64,000 nt of DNA from Pseudorhizobium xiangyangii (GCF_020531965.1 NZ_JAJAWH010000015.1:62001-126000); one strand, 5' to 3'; shown: positions 1 through 9,795, counted from the first letter of the stretch. Notes: generated by a model not told the origin, from the letters alone. Made by a program: numbers and translations.

Positions 1-2
1 AG

Positions 3-1394
3 AAGGTCGAGTACCCGACGCCAGAACTGGAGGCCGTCCTCGGTAAAACGCTTGGTGTCCCACTTTTCCAGGAGAGCGCTATGAAAGTGGCCATGGTCTG
101 CGCGGGCTTCTCCGCAGGCGAGGCCGACCAGCTGCGGCGCGCCATGGCGACGTTCAAGTTCACGGGAGGCGTTTCGAAGTTCAAGGACAAGCTCGTCAGT
201 GGCATGGTGAAAAACGGATACACGGCCGAGTTCGCCGAGCGGACTTTCAGCCAGCTTGAAGGGTTCGGCTCTTACGGTTTCCCTGAGAGCCATGCGGCCT
301 CGTTCGCATTGATCGCCTACGCTTCGTCATGGGTGAAATGCCACCACCCCGACGTCTTTTGCGCTGCTCTCATCAACAGTCAGCCGATGGGCTTTTACTC
401 GGTCGCCCAAATCGTCACAGACGCACGCCAACATGGCGTCGAGGTTCGGCCCGTCTGCGTGAACGCCTCCCGGTGGGACTGCACCATGGAAAGGATCGGG
501 GGTTCGGATCGCTTTGCCGTCCGTCTTGGCATGCGTGTCGTCAAAGGTCTCCCCGAGATCGATGCCGCCCGCATTGTTCTTGCCCGTGCGGATGAGCCGT
601 TTGAAACCGCCGATGACATGTGGCGACGCTCTGGCGTACCGACCGCCTCTCTGGTGAAGCTCGCCAATGCTGACGTATTCCTGTCGTCTTTGGGTTTGGA
701 GCGTCGTCAGGCGCTCTGGGACATCAAGGCGCTGCGTGACGAGCCGCTCGAACTATGGGCGGCCGCGGCCGAGCGCGAAGCTAACACCGTGCCCGAGATG
801 CAGGAGCCCAAAGTCGAACTCAAGTCGATGACCGAGGGCAGGGAGGTCGTCGAGGACTACACGAACACGGGGCTGACCCTGCGAGCGCATCCGATGTCCT
901 TCCTTCGCCAGGATCTCAAGGCAAAGAGGATCGTTACCTGTTCCGAGGCGATGGGTGAGCGCGATGGGAAGTGGCTATGGACGGCGGGGTTGGTTCTCGT
1001 CAGACAACGCCCTGGATCGGCCAAGGGTGTCATGTTCCTGACCCTGGAAGACGAGACGGGGATCGTCAATGCCGTCGTGTGGCCGTCGCTATTCGAGAAG
1101 CAGCGTCGTGTTCTCATGACGGCCAGCATGATGGGCATTCACGGAAAGATACAGCGAGAAGGCGAGGTTGTGCATCTCGTCGCCCAGAAGCTGTTCGATT
1201 TCTCAAGCGATCTCTCGAACCTGGGCGAGCGCGGGGGCGACTTCCCGCTACCGCACGGGCGTGGCGACCAGGTTAAGCATGGTGGAGGGCCTGATCCACG
1301 CGATAGCGCGAAGCCAGCGGTGCAGACACGAGACATATACATTCCGGACCTCCACATCGACACGTTGAAGGTGAAGTCGCGCAATTTTCATTGA
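3..1394 (+). CDS. dnaE2: Error-prone DNA polymerase DnaE2 (ImuC), 3' part
   Basis: The frame is open from the first bases of the window, so the start codon and roughly the first 600 residues lie outside; about 463 codons are visible. The first visible residues (VEYPTPELEAVLGKT, then LGVPLFQE) and the extreme C-terminus (VKSRNFH) are typical of DnaE2. An OB-fold segment is visible around GLVLVRQRPGSAKGVMFLTL, in the last third. DnaE2 is a C-family polymerase that carries out SOS mutagenic translesion synthesis together with ImuA and ImuB, usually encoded just upstream (not visible here). An internal ATG at 81 is not the real start, because homologous sequence continues upstream of it. Confidence 0.93.
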   Translation, partial: KVEYPTPELEAVLGKTLGVPLFQESAMKVAMVCAGFSAGEADQLRRAMATFKFTGGVSKFKDKLVSGMVKNGYTAEFAERTFSQLEGFGSYGFPESHAASFALIAYASSWVKCHHPDVFCAALINSQPMGFYSVAQIVTDARQHGVEVRPVCVNASRWDCTMERIGGSDRFAVRLGMRVVKGLPEIDAARIVLARADEPFETADDMWRRSGVPTASLVKLANADVFLSSLGLERRQALWDIKALRDEPLELWAAAAEREANTVPEMQEPKVELKSMTEGREVVEDYTNTGLTLRAHPMSFLRQDLKAKRIVTCSEAMGERDGKWLWTAGLVLVRQRPGSAKGVMFLTLEDETGIVNAVVWPSLFEKQRRVLMTASMMGIHGKIQREGEVVHLVAQKLFDFSSDLSNLGERGGDFPLPHGRGDQVKHGGGPDPRDSAKPAVQTRDIYIPDLHIDTLKVKSRNFH

Positions 1395-1472
1395 AGGCAG
1401 CTTTCGGCCCAAAGCGGACAAACCAACATTTCCCTGCTAGGGAGTGTGGTTCAGGCCATGACGAGGCGGTGA

Positions 1473-1937
1473 ATGCGATTTCGGATCAGCTTGGCACAGC
1501 ATGATGATATAGCACCTTGGCTTCGGCTGGCTGAGGAAGTGGCGCCGTTGTTCGGCCCCGTGCCCGGCTTCGAGGAAGTTCTTACCCGGAAGATCTCTCA
1601 GCGGCAGGCTCACTGCGCAAGGAGGGATGCTGAAAATAGCAGCTTTTTAGGAGGCGTTATTGTAGGTGGAAATGGTAAGGAGTATGCCATCCGCTGGCTC
1701 GCCGTATTTTGCGACTTTCATCGGCTCGGCATCGGCAAGTTACTTCTCGAGGCTGCCATTTCGACTACCCCCCCCGAGTCTTCTGTATATGTGGATACCT
1801 TCGTTGCCGGTAGTCCCGGAGCGGACGCCGCCAGGCGGCTGTATGAGTGCTGTGGCTTCTTCCCCGCGGACATTTGGAGAGAGGGTGATGTAGTCCGCCA
1901 ACGGTATTTGCGTCGGCCGTATAGCGTTCTGCCTTGA
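1473..1937 (+). CDS. GNAT family N-acetyltransferase
   Basis: 154 residues. The acetyl-CoA pyrophosphate-binding signature is visible as HRLGIGKLLLEAA near residues 87-100, followed by the usual C-terminal part ending in ARRLYECCGFFPAD, where GNAT proteins have a Y..GF element. The substrate cannot be predicted. A GAGGCGG stretch precedes the ATG. It stands alone between dnaE2 and a 275-base non-coding stretch. Confidence 0.82.
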   Translation: MRFRISLAQHDDIAPWLRLAEEVAPLFGPVPGFEEVLTRKISQRQAHCARRDAENSSFLGGVIVGGNGKEYAIRWLAVFCDFHRLGIGKLLLEAAISTTPPESSVYVDTFVAGSPGADAARRLYECCGFFPADIWREGDVVRQRYLRRPYSVLP

Positions 1938-2212
1938 CGACCGCTTTTTGGCGCAAAGCGGCGAGGGGAAGATGTGGCGCCGTGCGCTCCAATTGAGGTC
2001 GCATCAAGACGCTTTGTATCCTTGTGGCGCACCTGCGCCAGTTTGATCACTGCTGGAACGAGCACAAATACGCTCCTTATACGCAATCATAATCAAGCAC
2101 TGGGTCAAGGCTCGGAGGCCCGTTGTAGATCCCGGGGACGAGACGTTGTTGAAGGCTCGTCGCATGCCACCGAGCCTACTTCAGGGCAGCGGCAGGTGCG
2201 CGACCAACGACT

Positions 2213-2416
2213 TCATAGCTGAAGACGGTCCCGACGTTCCATCAAAAGCTCATTCTCAACAAGTCGCCTTCCTGTGTCGGTCAGTTCCGCCCCCTCACTC
2301 AAGCCGAGCTTACGAAGTCGTTGATCAATCTCGTCCGTGAGCGCAGCGCCTTCGTGTCGGTAGAGCCGCAAGAGGACGCTCCATTCCTCGTAAGTGAAGT
2401 CCCATCTGCCAACCAT
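2213..2416 (-). CDS. Small hypothetical protein, 67 aa
   Basis: A short acidic protein starting MVGRWDFTYEEWSVLLRLY, with a C-terminal TDTGRRLVENELL segment reminiscent of a winged-helix element. The ATG at 2416 is preceded by AGAAAGG at good Shine-Dalgarno distance. Family not recognised; the function is unknown. Confidence 0.55.
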   Translation of the reverse strand: MVGRWDFTYEEWSVLLRLYRHEGAALTDEIDQRLRKLGLSEGAELTDTGRRLVENELLMERRDRLQL

Positions 2417-2973
2417 AATGAGCCTTTCTCTGTTTCACATTATGATGATAGCACGGTTTCGTCTCTGGGAAGGTGTCGCCCCGCTGATAACCGAACCGCC
2501 AGGAGAACCTAGCCGATTGCCTGATAAAGTACGGGATGACGATATGGGACCGTTAACCGAAGGTTGTACCAACCGAAAAGGTCACCCGGGAGAGCGATGA
2601 GCCGCCCATCTGGCGGGGTCGCGACGTAAAGTCGCCTCTGTCACCGGCACCATTTTAGGTCGGTGCCCTGGGCCCATTGCTCGATAATTCGTAGGCGGTT
2701 CTAAGGACGGCCTCTTTGCTGCAGCACGATGAGAGACGGCATGTCGAAGCACGTGATGCCACGATGCGCACTAAGGCCCGTAGTCCAGTTCATCATTGAC
2801 CAGCTGCCGAGCCCCGTGTCGTATCGGAACCAGCGTGGCCGTGCAGATGCCCCGCAGCGTGGACATTCTGATTTCTTTTTCAATGAGGGGAACAAACGCG
2901 TGCTTCCTCCGTATACTGATAAGAGGCCGCCAAACCATGCGGCGGGCTGGTCCAACGACTGTGGGAGTGTTCC
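2417..2973. other. Non-coding stretch upstream of prkA
   Basis: About 550 bases between two divergent genes. Several short open frames exist on both strands, but none has a good ribosome binding site or a recognisable protein. The only element seen is a possible sigma-EcfG-like promoter at 2889-2913. Confidence 0.5.
2889..2913 (+). promoter_or_regulatory. Possible EcfG-type promoter upstream of prkA
   Basis: GGAAC, 16 bases, then CGTA (consensus CGTT). It lies about 60 bases before the GTG start of prkA. The last position departs from consensus, so this is weaker than the other copies in the window. Confidence 0.3.
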
Positions 2974-4923
2974 GTGCGGACCGACAGCAGTGACGTTTTC
3001 GACCTCTTTTCAAAGTCTTATTCCAGCGAAGCTCGAGAGACGCTGAGTCTACAGGAGTACTTGCTCAGCTGCCGCGACAATCCAAGCATGTACGCCACTG
3101 CACCGGAGCGTATGATAACGGCCATAGGTGAGCCTCGACTTGTAGACACAAGCAGAGACGAGCGTTTGGGCCGGGTCTTCGCTAATCGCACGATCAAGCT
3201 CTACCCGTCCTTTTCCGATTTCTTTGGCATGGAAGATACGATCGAGCGGATCGTTGGCTATTTCCGCTACGCTGCCCAAGGCCTCGAGGAGCGCAAGCAG
3301 ATCCTCTATCTCTTGGGGCCGGTCGGTGGTGGTAAGTCCTCACTCGCTGAACGGCTGAAAAGGCTGATGGAGGAGCATCCGATCTATACACTCGCCATCG
3401 ACGGAAAGATGAGCCCGGTCTTTGAATCGCCCCTAGGGCTCTTCAGCCGTGAACGCATGGGCGATCTGCTAGAGGAAAAATACGGCATCGCGAAACGGCG
3501 GCTCACGGGCCTTATCTCGCCATGGGTCACGAAGCGGCTCGATGAGGTCGGTGGCGACATCTCAAAGTTCGGCGTTGTTAAGCTGATGCCCTCCGGGCTG
3601 CGCCAGGTTGCAATTGCGAAGACCGAACCGGGCGACGAGAACAATCAGGATGTCTCAGCGCTTGTCGGCAAGGTCGATATCCGCCAACTCGAGAACTTTA
3701 GCCAGGCGGATCCCGACGCTTATTCATACAGTGGTGGCCTCAATCGTACGACACAAGGCCTTCTCGAGTTTGTCGAGATGTTCAAGGCGCCGATCAAGGT
3801 GCTGCATCCACTACTGACCGCCACGCAAGAGGGCAGCTACAACGGTACCGAAAATTTCGGCGCCTTTCCCTATCAGGGGATCGTGCTTGCCCATTCCAAC
3901 GAGTCGGAATGGGTGAATTTCAAGCACAACAAGAACAACGAGGCCTTCCTGGACCGCATCCTCGTCGTCAAGGTACCCTATTGTCTGCGCGTCACCGAGG
4001 AGCGAATGATATACGAAAAGCTCCTGCGGGAGAGCGAGCTTTCCGACAGTCCGTGCGCGCCCGAAGTGCTGGAAAATCTCAGCCGCTTTACGGTGGCGAC
4101 GCGCCTTACCCCTCACGAGAATTCTCCGATCTATACGAAGATGCGCGTCTACGATGGCGAGAATCTGAAGGATACTGATCCCAAGGCCAGATCCCTCCAG
4201 GAATACCGGGATGCCGGTGGAGTCGATGAAGGCATGAACGGTGTCAGCACGCGCTTTGCCTTCAAAGTACTGTCAGAGACGTTCAACTACGACACCAAGG
4301 AGGTGGCAGCCGATCCGGTTCACCTTATGTACATCCTCGAACAAGCAATCCGCCGTGAGCAATTTCCCAAAGATATCGAAGTGAACTATCTGGATTTCGT
4401 CCGCTCTGAAATCGGTGCCCGCTATGCCGAATTCATCGGCCATGAGATTCAGAAGGCCTATCTGGAATCTTACAGCGAATATGGTCAAAATCTATTCGAC
4501 CGCTACATTGCCTATGCGGATGCGTGGCTGGAAGATCAGGATTTCAAGGATCCGGACACAGGCCAGATGCTCAATCGCGAGGTGCTTGACAGCGAGCTAT
4601 CGCAAATCGAAAAGCCCGCCGGTATTGCTAATCCAAAGGATTTTCGCAACGAGGTGGTCAAGTTCACCCTGCGATCTCGCGCCCGCAACGGTGGACGCAA
4701 CCCCTCATGGACGAGCTACGAAAAGCTGCGCGAGGTTATTGAGAAACGCATGTTCGGCCAGGTCGAAGACCTTCTGCCGATCATCAGCTTTGGCTCGAAG
4801 AAGGATAGTGCCATCGAGAAGCAGCATGCTGATTTCGTGGATCGCATGACCGCACGGGGCTACACAGTGCGGCAGGTTAGGCGGTTGGTTGACTGGTACA
4901 TGCGTGTCAATAAGGCCGGATGA
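2974..4923 (+). CDS. prkA: PrkA family serine protein kinase (YeaG-like)
   Basis: 649 residues, the normal family length. The N-terminal AAA module carries the Walker A sequence GPVGGGKS near residue 115; the C-terminal half is the PrkA kinase-like domain. E. coli YeaG is a serine/threonine kinase induced by nitrogen starvation and stationary phase. The start is a GTG at 2974 preceded by GTGGGAG, which fits the conserved N-terminus (DVFDLFSKSY). It is the first gene of a three-gene operon with yeaH and spoVR, an arrangement conserved in many proteobacteria, so the three proteins probably act together in stress survival. The precise substrate is not known. Confidence 0.95.
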   Translation: MRTDSSDVFDLFSKSYSSEARETLSLQEYLLSCRDNPSMYATAPERMITAIGEPRLVDTSRDERLGRVFANRTIKLYPSFSDFFGMEDTIERIVGYFRYAAQGLEERKQILYLLGPVGGGKSSLAERLKRLMEEHPIYTLAIDGKMSPVFESPLGLFSRERMGDLLEEKYGIAKRRLTGLISPWVTKRLDEVGGDISKFGVVKLMPSGLRQVAIAKTEPGDENNQDVSALVGKVDIRQLENFSQADPDAYSYSGGLNRTTQGLLEFVEMFKAPIKVLHPLLTATQEGSYNGTENFGAFPYQGIVLAHSNESEWVNFKHNKNNEAFLDRILVVKVPYCLRVTEERMIYEKLLRESELSDSPCAPEVLENLSRFTVATRLTPHENSPIYTKMRVYDGENLKDTDPKARSLQEYRDAGGVDEGMNGVSTRFAFKVLSETFNYDTKEVAADPVHLMYILEQAIRREQFPKDIEVNYLDFVRSEIGARYAEFIGHEIQKAYLESYSEYGQNLFDRYIAYADAWLEDQDFKDPDTGQMLNREVLDSELSQIEKPAGIANPKDFRNEVVKFTLRSRARNGGRNPSWTSYEKLREVIEKRMFGQVEDLLPIISFGSKKDSAIEKQHADFVDRMTARGYTVRQVRRLVDWYMRVNKAG

Positions 4924-4946
4924 AGTGCCTTTGTGGGGGCTCGCCC

Positions 4947-6272
4947 ATGCCGATTTTCATTGATCGCCGGCTAAACCCCAAGGACCGTAGCCTCAGCAAT
5001 AGGCAACGCTTCTTGAAGCGCGTTCATGATGACCTGAAACGTTCGATCGGCGAACAGGTCAAGGAAGGTAGGATTTGTGATGTCGATGCGTCACACAGCG
5101 TGCCGGTGCCGAAGCGCGGTGCCGACGAGCCAAAGTTTCGCAATTCCGCCGCCAGCGGTGAGAGGCACTACATCCTGCCCGGCAACCATAGCTTTTCGGC
5201 CGGCGACCGTATTGCCAAGCGCCCCGGCGGCGGCCAGGGTGCCGATCGGGCCGCGGGACGCGGAGAGGATGAAGACGACTTTCTCTTCGTACTCTCACGC
5301 GATGAAGTGCTCGATCTCTTCTTTGAAGACCTCGAGCTTCCCGACATGGTCAAGCTCAGTCTGAGGGAGACCGTGACCTACAAGCCTCATCGTGCCGGTT
5401 TCGCCACATCGGGTACACCAAGCCATATCAATGTCGCGCGCACCTTGGGTAACAGCTTGGGGAGGCGAATAGCGCTGAGGCGCCCCAGCGAAAAGGAATA
5501 CCAGGCAATCGCAAACGAGGTCACCGCCCTGGAGGCGGAACCTCGACTCTCGCCGCCGCACCGCCGGCGGCTTACCGCGTTGCGTGTCGAATTGGAGGTC
5601 CTAGAACGGCGTCGCAAACGTATTGCCTTTCTTGATCCGGTTGACGTGCGCTTCAACCGCTTCGAACGTCTGCCCCTCCATAATGCCAACGCCGTCATGT
5701 TCTGCCTGATGGATGTCTCGGCATCGATGGGAGAGCGGGAAAAAGACTTGGCGAAACGCTTTTTCGTTCTTCTGCACCTCTTTCTTAAGCGGCGCTATGA
5801 CCGGATCAATGTCGTCTTCATCCGTCATACGGATGAAGCCAGGGAAGTGGACGAGGAGACTTTCTTCTTCAGCAAGCAGAGCGGTGGAACGGTCGTCTCT
5901 TCGGCTTTGGAGGAAATGCAGCGCATCATCCTTGACCGTTATCCCTCGAGCACCTGGAATATCTATGTCGCGCAGGCCTCCGACGGTGACAACGCAACGG
6001 GTGATTCCGAGCGCTGCGCTCGACTTCTTCGCAATGAGTTGATGAAGCTCATCCAGTATTATGCCTATGTCGAAATCATCGATGAGCGGGAAAGCGAAAT
6101 CTTCGGAACGACGGACAACGGTACTGCGCTGTGGCGCGCTTATCGTACCGTCAATGGCGCGGTTGCGAGCTTTCAGATGACACGTATCGCGAAACCGGCC
6201 GATATCTATCCGGTTTTCCGCAAACTCTTTGTCAAGCAAACCTCAGCCTCTGGCCAGCAGCTGAAGGGGTAG
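4947..6272 (+). CDS. yeaH: YeaH/YhbH family protein (DUF444, VWA-like)
   Basis: 441 residues from the ATG at 4947, chosen because MPIFIDRRLNPKDRSLSNRQ matches the conserved N-terminus of YeaH and GGGGG lies 8-12 bases before it. An in-frame ATG at 4920 overlapping the prkA stop would add nine unconserved residues. A basic, Gly-rich linker (near residues 80-105) is followed by a von Willebrand A-like domain with the metal-site-like motif FCLMDVSASMGE and a later QASDGDNA motif. It sits 23 bases after prkA and 3 before spoVR. Its biochemical role is unknown; co-occurrence with PrkA suggests a partner or target of the kinase. Confidence 0.93.
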   Translation: MPIFIDRRLNPKDRSLSNRQRFLKRVHDDLKRSIGEQVKEGRICDVDASHSVPVPKRGADEPKFRNSAASGERHYILPGNHSFSAGDRIAKRPGGGQGADRAAGRGEDEDDFLFVLSRDEVLDLFFEDLELPDMVKLSLRETVTYKPHRAGFATSGTPSHINVARTLGNSLGRRIALRRPSEKEYQAIANEVTALEAEPRLSPPHRRRLTALRVELEVLERRRKRIAFLDPVDVRFNRFERLPLHNANAVMFCLMDVSASMGEREKDLAKRFFVLLHLFLKRRYDRINVVFIRHTDEAREVDEETFFFSKQSGGTVVSSALEEMQRIILDRYPSSTWNIYVAQASDGDNATGDSERCARLLRNELMKLIQYYAYVEIIDERESEIFGTTDNGTALWRAYRTVNGAVASFQMTRIAKPADIYPVFRKLFVKQTSASGQQLKG

Positions 6273-6275
6273 GCC

Positions 6276-7805
6276 ATGGCACGCCGCGCCACCCTGCTAT
6301 TCGACGGTTCCGAATGGAATTTCGCCACGCTTTCGCGGACCTATGAGGCCATCGAAAAGATCGCTGTCGGCGAGCTGGGGCTGGATGTCTATCCCAACCA
6401 GATAGAGATCATCTCCTCAGAGCAAATGCTAGACGCCTATTCCTCAATCGGGTTGCCGTTGATGTACCAACACTGGTCGTTTGGCAAGCGTTTTGCATCC
6501 GAAAGCCATCGCTATCGCAAGGGGCGAGCGGGACTCGCCTATGAGCTGGTGATTAATTCCGATCCTTGCATCACCTATCTTATGGAGGAAAACACCATGG
6601 CGATGCAGGCGCTGGTAACCGCGCATGCCGCCTTTGGCCACAACCATTTCTTCAAAAACAACTATCTGTTCCGCCAGTGGACGGACGCCAGCGCGATCCT
6701 CGGCTACATGGACTTTGCCAAGAAGTACATCGCAAAATGCGAGGAAAGGCATGGCCTTGCGGCGGTGGAGGAGATACTCGATTCAGCCCATGCACTGATG
6801 GACCAGGGTCTCTTCCACTTTCGCCGACCGCCGCGGCTTTCTCCGGCCAAAGTAACGGAACGGGCGCGTGAACGGCTGGAATATGAGGAGCAGGCCCACA
6901 GCGACCTGTGGCGCACCCTACCGGCGCCGGTCGGGGCTGTCGAGATCGAGGAGGCTGAGCGGGAGGCGTTGGAGCGCAAGAAGTCTCTCCACCTCCCGGA
7001 AGAAAATCTGCTCTACTTTCTCGAAAAGCATAGCCTGATACTCGAGCCTTGGCAGCGCGAAATCCTCAGGATAGTCCGCGTGATCGCACAATACTTCTAC
7101 CCGCAGGGCCAGACAAAGGTAATGAACGAGGGCTGCGCGACTTTCGTGCATTACAAGATCGTCAATCGGCTCTTCGACCAAGGCCGGATGAGCGAGGGCT
7201 CCATGCTGGAACTGCTCGCGAGCCACGCAAATGTAGTCTTTCAACCGAGTTTCGACGATCCGCGCTTTTTCGGCATCAACCCCTATGCGCTCGGCTTTGC
7301 GATGATGGGAGACATCGAGCGCATCGCGACCCAGCCGACCGCAGAGGACCGCGAATGGTTTCCTGACATCGCCGGCAACGGCGATGGGATGAGCACGCTC
7401 ATGAATGCGTGGGAAAACCACCGCGACGAATCCTTCATTCTGCAATATCTAAGTCCAGCGTTGATCCGAAAATTTCGTCTCTTTCACCTTAGCGACCGAG
7501 CTGTCGATGGCTTCTGCGAGGTCGGCTCCATCCATGACGAGCGCGGCTATTCCTCCATTCGCTCGGGCCTTGCGCGCAGCTATGATCCCGCTGCCCAACG
7601 GCCGGATATTCAGGTGGTTGACGTTGACCTTTTGGGCGACCGGCGCCTACAGCTCCACCACATCGTCAAGAATGGCATCCTCCTGGAGGAGAGCCAACGC
7701 GACGCGACGCTAGTCCACATCCGCCGTCTCTGGGGCTATGGTTTGTGCTTAACGGGAATTGATGCCTCCAACGGCGCGGAGCTCCACACTATCTCCTTGG
7801 CTTGA
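6276..7805 (+). CDS. spoVR: SpoVR family protein (YcgB-like)
   Basis: 509 residues, full family length. Characteristic stretches include EIISSEQMLDAYSSIGLP near the N-terminus, the repeated His-rich block with HAAFGHNHFFKNNYLF (near 108-125), and NEGCATFVHYKI (near 283). SpoVR is named after a Bacillus spore-cortex gene, but in non-spore-formers it accompanies prkA and yeaH in a stress operon. Starts three bases after the yeaH stop. No biochemical activity is established. Confidence 0.94.
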   Translation: MARRATLLFDGSEWNFATLSRTYEAIEKIAVGELGLDVYPNQIEIISSEQMLDAYSSIGLPLMYQHWSFGKRFASESHRYRKGRAGLAYELVINSDPCITYLMEENTMAMQALVTAHAAFGHNHFFKNNYLFRQWTDASAILGYMDFAKKYIAKCEERHGLAAVEEILDSAHALMDQGLFHFRRPPRLSPAKVTERARERLEYEEQAHSDLWRTLPAPVGAVEIEEAEREALERKKSLHLPEENLLYFLEKHSLILEPWQREILRIVRVIAQYFYPQGQTKVMNEGCATFVHYKIVNRLFDQGRMSEGSMLELLASHANVVFQPSFDDPRFFGINPYALGFAMMGDIERIATQPTAEDREWFPDIAGNGDGMSTLMNAWENHRDESFILQYLSPALIRKFRLFHLSDRAVDGFCEVGSIHDERGYSSIRSGLARSYDPAAQRPDIQVVDVDLLGDRRLQLHHIVKNGILLEESQRDATLVHIRRLWGYGLCLTGIDASNGAELHTISLA

Positions 7806-8861
7806 GCGGAATAGATAAGTAGCTCGCCGGTCCGCTGTCGGAAGATGGTATGATCAACAATCTAGCGCAGGAGTGGGTCTCTCTGCCAACGACAGAGGGC
7901 GTGGGCCACTACGGCAACCCGTACGCTGGTTAAGCCTGCCAAGGTTCGGTCTGTCCTCGCGCGGGAAAATAAGCGCCACGCCGAAGGTCAGCCCATCATT
8001 GAAAAGGCAGTCACGGTCGAGGTGCAAAAAACCGGTACCGGTCACCAGGATGAGGCGCTCATCGCTTCTTCCGCATCAGGGCATCAGTCACGACAGATAC
8101 ATCCGGGTCATGATCTGGGCTCTTCGATGAATTGCAGACAGGGCATGCCAGCAGCGCCACAGCCGCACCATCTTGGCCCTGCCCACGGCTTGCGAGGATG
8201 TACTTCGCAAACCCATTCGGTTCCTTCGCAATTGTCGCACTGCTTCATCCCCTCATCTTGGCGGATGTCATGATGCTGATCAAGCGCTGAGGACCGCCGC
8301 GGCGGGTGGGGACGCCTGTTGCTCTCTTGAAATCAATACCGCAGAGCATGGGGATGAGACTTACCACCACCAGGGGCGTCCGGCAGAGCTTACAACGAAC
8401 GGATCCGAGCCGGGAGGTCCGGGGCAACGAGCTCGACCGCAATCAGATATCCGGGCGTAGTAGCACTATCATTGAGCAGTTCGCCAATCGATCCCCGTCA
8501 ATTGAGACGTCAGGAGTCGGAAACAAGCAGGCCAGCGGCCTACAGGTGGTACGGTGTATCTAAGAGGATGATGGAAGCGCAGCAGCCGACCGGGCGGTAA
8601 ACCCCCGGCATCGGAATTGCGGGCACGGCTTCTCCTCCGCGCCGGGCGCCTTTGACAGTGGTCTAATTTCATGTGGTCGCTACCGCATGCGGCGCATGGG
8701 TTCTTATTACGTTCTCGTGGGAGAATGGGTCGTGGCGGGGGCTGATTGTCTTCCCTCAGTTGCTGGCAGCAGTGTCGCTCCTGCCCTTTGAACGCTTGAA
8801 GCCACTCCAGCTTCGCGCAACAATTGCTGTCATAAATCGGACATGAAATGGAGAACGTTCG
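7806..8861. other. Gene-poor kilobase after spoVR
   Basis: The only supportable coding segment is a small cysteine-rich gene at 8108-8248 on the minus strand. The rest has only short, unrecognisable open frames without good ribosome binding sites. No terminator with a clear U-tract was found after spoVR. Confidence 0.5.
8108..8248 (-). CDS. Small cysteine-rich (zinc-ribbon-like) protein, C-terminus probably frameshifted
   Basis: 46 residues, starting MKQCDNCEGTEWVCEVHP and continuing RWCGCGAAGMPC. The CxxC...WVCE.HP...CGCGAAG layout matches a small metal-binding protein family common in alphaproteobacteria, where the next residues are usually CPVCN. Here CPVCN appears in another frame at the same place (ACPVCNSSKSPDHDPD), running to a stop at 8059-8061. 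A loss of five bases between direct repeats of CCCTG would explain the switch. GAGGGG lies immediately before the ATG, an imperfect spacing. The gene is probably damaged at its 3' end; metal binding is inferred from the cysteines only. Confidence 0.5.
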   Translation of the reverse strand: MKQCDNCEGTEWVCEVHPRKPWAGPRWCGCGAAGMPCLQFIEEPRS

Positions 8862-9083
8862 ATGCGATCAACCGCCGAGAGTGATGGGTTTCCCGAAGAT
8901 ATTCAGACGACCGCCTGGGCGATCGCGGCGAGGCATTTGACGCGCGGGCAAAAAGACGTCACCAAGATGATAGCCGACGCTCTCGTCATTGAGCGTGCTC
9001 GGTGCGTCGAGTTAATGCACGCCGCACTGGGACCGGAAGATCCGAGAATCGTGTTCTTGGAGAACCCCAGCCATGAATGGTAA
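8862..9083 (+). CDS. Small hypothetical protein, 73 aa
   Basis: Helical, slightly acidic protein with the segments IQTTAWAIAARHLTRGQKDV and MIADALVIERARCVELMHAA. GGAGAA lies six bases before the ATG, a good ribosome binding site. Not assigned to a family. Stands alone. Confidence 0.6.
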   Translation: MRSTAESDGFPEDIQTTAWAIAARHLTRGQKDVTKMIADALVIERARCVELMHAALGPEDPRIVFLENPSHEW

Positions 9084-9260
9084 CGCCGTCCAAGGCGCTT
9101 TTTCAGGGGGTCTCTTACTCGGTGGCGGGAGAAGGGAAGCCGATCATCGGTTTTAAAGCTCTTAAACACCCGGATCGATGGGCGGCGTCCCGAATGCAAT
9201 TGCAGAAGCGACGGTAACCCGACACTGCCGCATGCCCGCCTGTTCACGAAAACGTCGTGG

Positions 9261-9743
9261 CTACATCTTGACTGTTGCGCTCTTACCCAGATCTGGCTTC
9301 GTATCGCTGACGGCAGCCGCTGCCATCTTGATGTAGCTAACGACAGTCCCGGGGCTGTCCCAGTATTCCGCAAAGGAAGGAGTTACCTTGAGAATTCGGA
9401 TCGACGGATCTTCGGGGCTATCCCACCAGGCCTTTGCGGGAATAGCAAAAAGCTCGCGGATTTTGTCTCGATCGTTCTGAATCTCAGCCTTGCCCGAAAT
9501 CGATACATATTTCTGGCCCTTCGGGTTGGCGAAGGCGAGGCATACGGCCGAATGTAGCGCGATCTCTTCATCCTTATGGCTGGCGACGTCGGTCAAGAAA
9601 TAGAACGCGTTCGTGTCGCGTTCGGCGTGGGCCGACATCGGGCGAGCGCGAAGGTCGTTGCCGGACTGCGTCGTCAGCATGCAAAAGCCGATGTCTTCAG
9701 CGAGATCCCAAACCTTAGCTTGATCGTCTTCTTGATGGGCCAT
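9261..9743 (-). CDS. Pyridoxamine 5'-phosphate oxidase-like general stress protein
   Basis: 160 residues with the split-barrel fold typical of general stress protein 26 (COG3871): MLTTQSGNDLRARPMSAHAE (substrate/flavin-side strand), FYFLTDVASHKDEEI, and the C-terminal AKAWWDSPEDPSIRILKV. Such proteins bind flavin or related cofactors; true PNPOx activity is not implied. The start at 9743 is preferred over an ATG six bases upstream because AAGGAG sits six bases before it. An exact EcfG-type promoter lies at 9771-9795, so general-stress induction is likely. Confidence 0.88.
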   Translation of the reverse strand: MAHQEDDQAKVWDLAEDIGFCMLTTQSGNDLRARPMSAHAERDTNAFYFLTDVASHKDEEIALHSAVCLAFANPKGQKYVSISGKAEIQNDRDKIRELFAIPAKAWWDSPEDPSIRILKVTPSFAEYWDSPGTVVSYIKMAAAAVSDTKPDLGKSATVKM

Positions 9744-9770
9744 AATCATCTCCTTGTTGAGTGATCGGGT

Positions 9771-9795
9771 AACGATGGGCTCTCGTTGTTGTTCC
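9771..9795 (-). promoter_or_regulatory. EcfG/RpoE2-type general-stress promoter (exact match)
   Basis: Read on the minus strand: GGAAC, 16 bases, CGTT. This equals the alphaproteobacterial general-stress sigma factor consensus. The -10 element ends 28 bases before the start codon of the stress protein at 9743. Confidence 0.75.
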
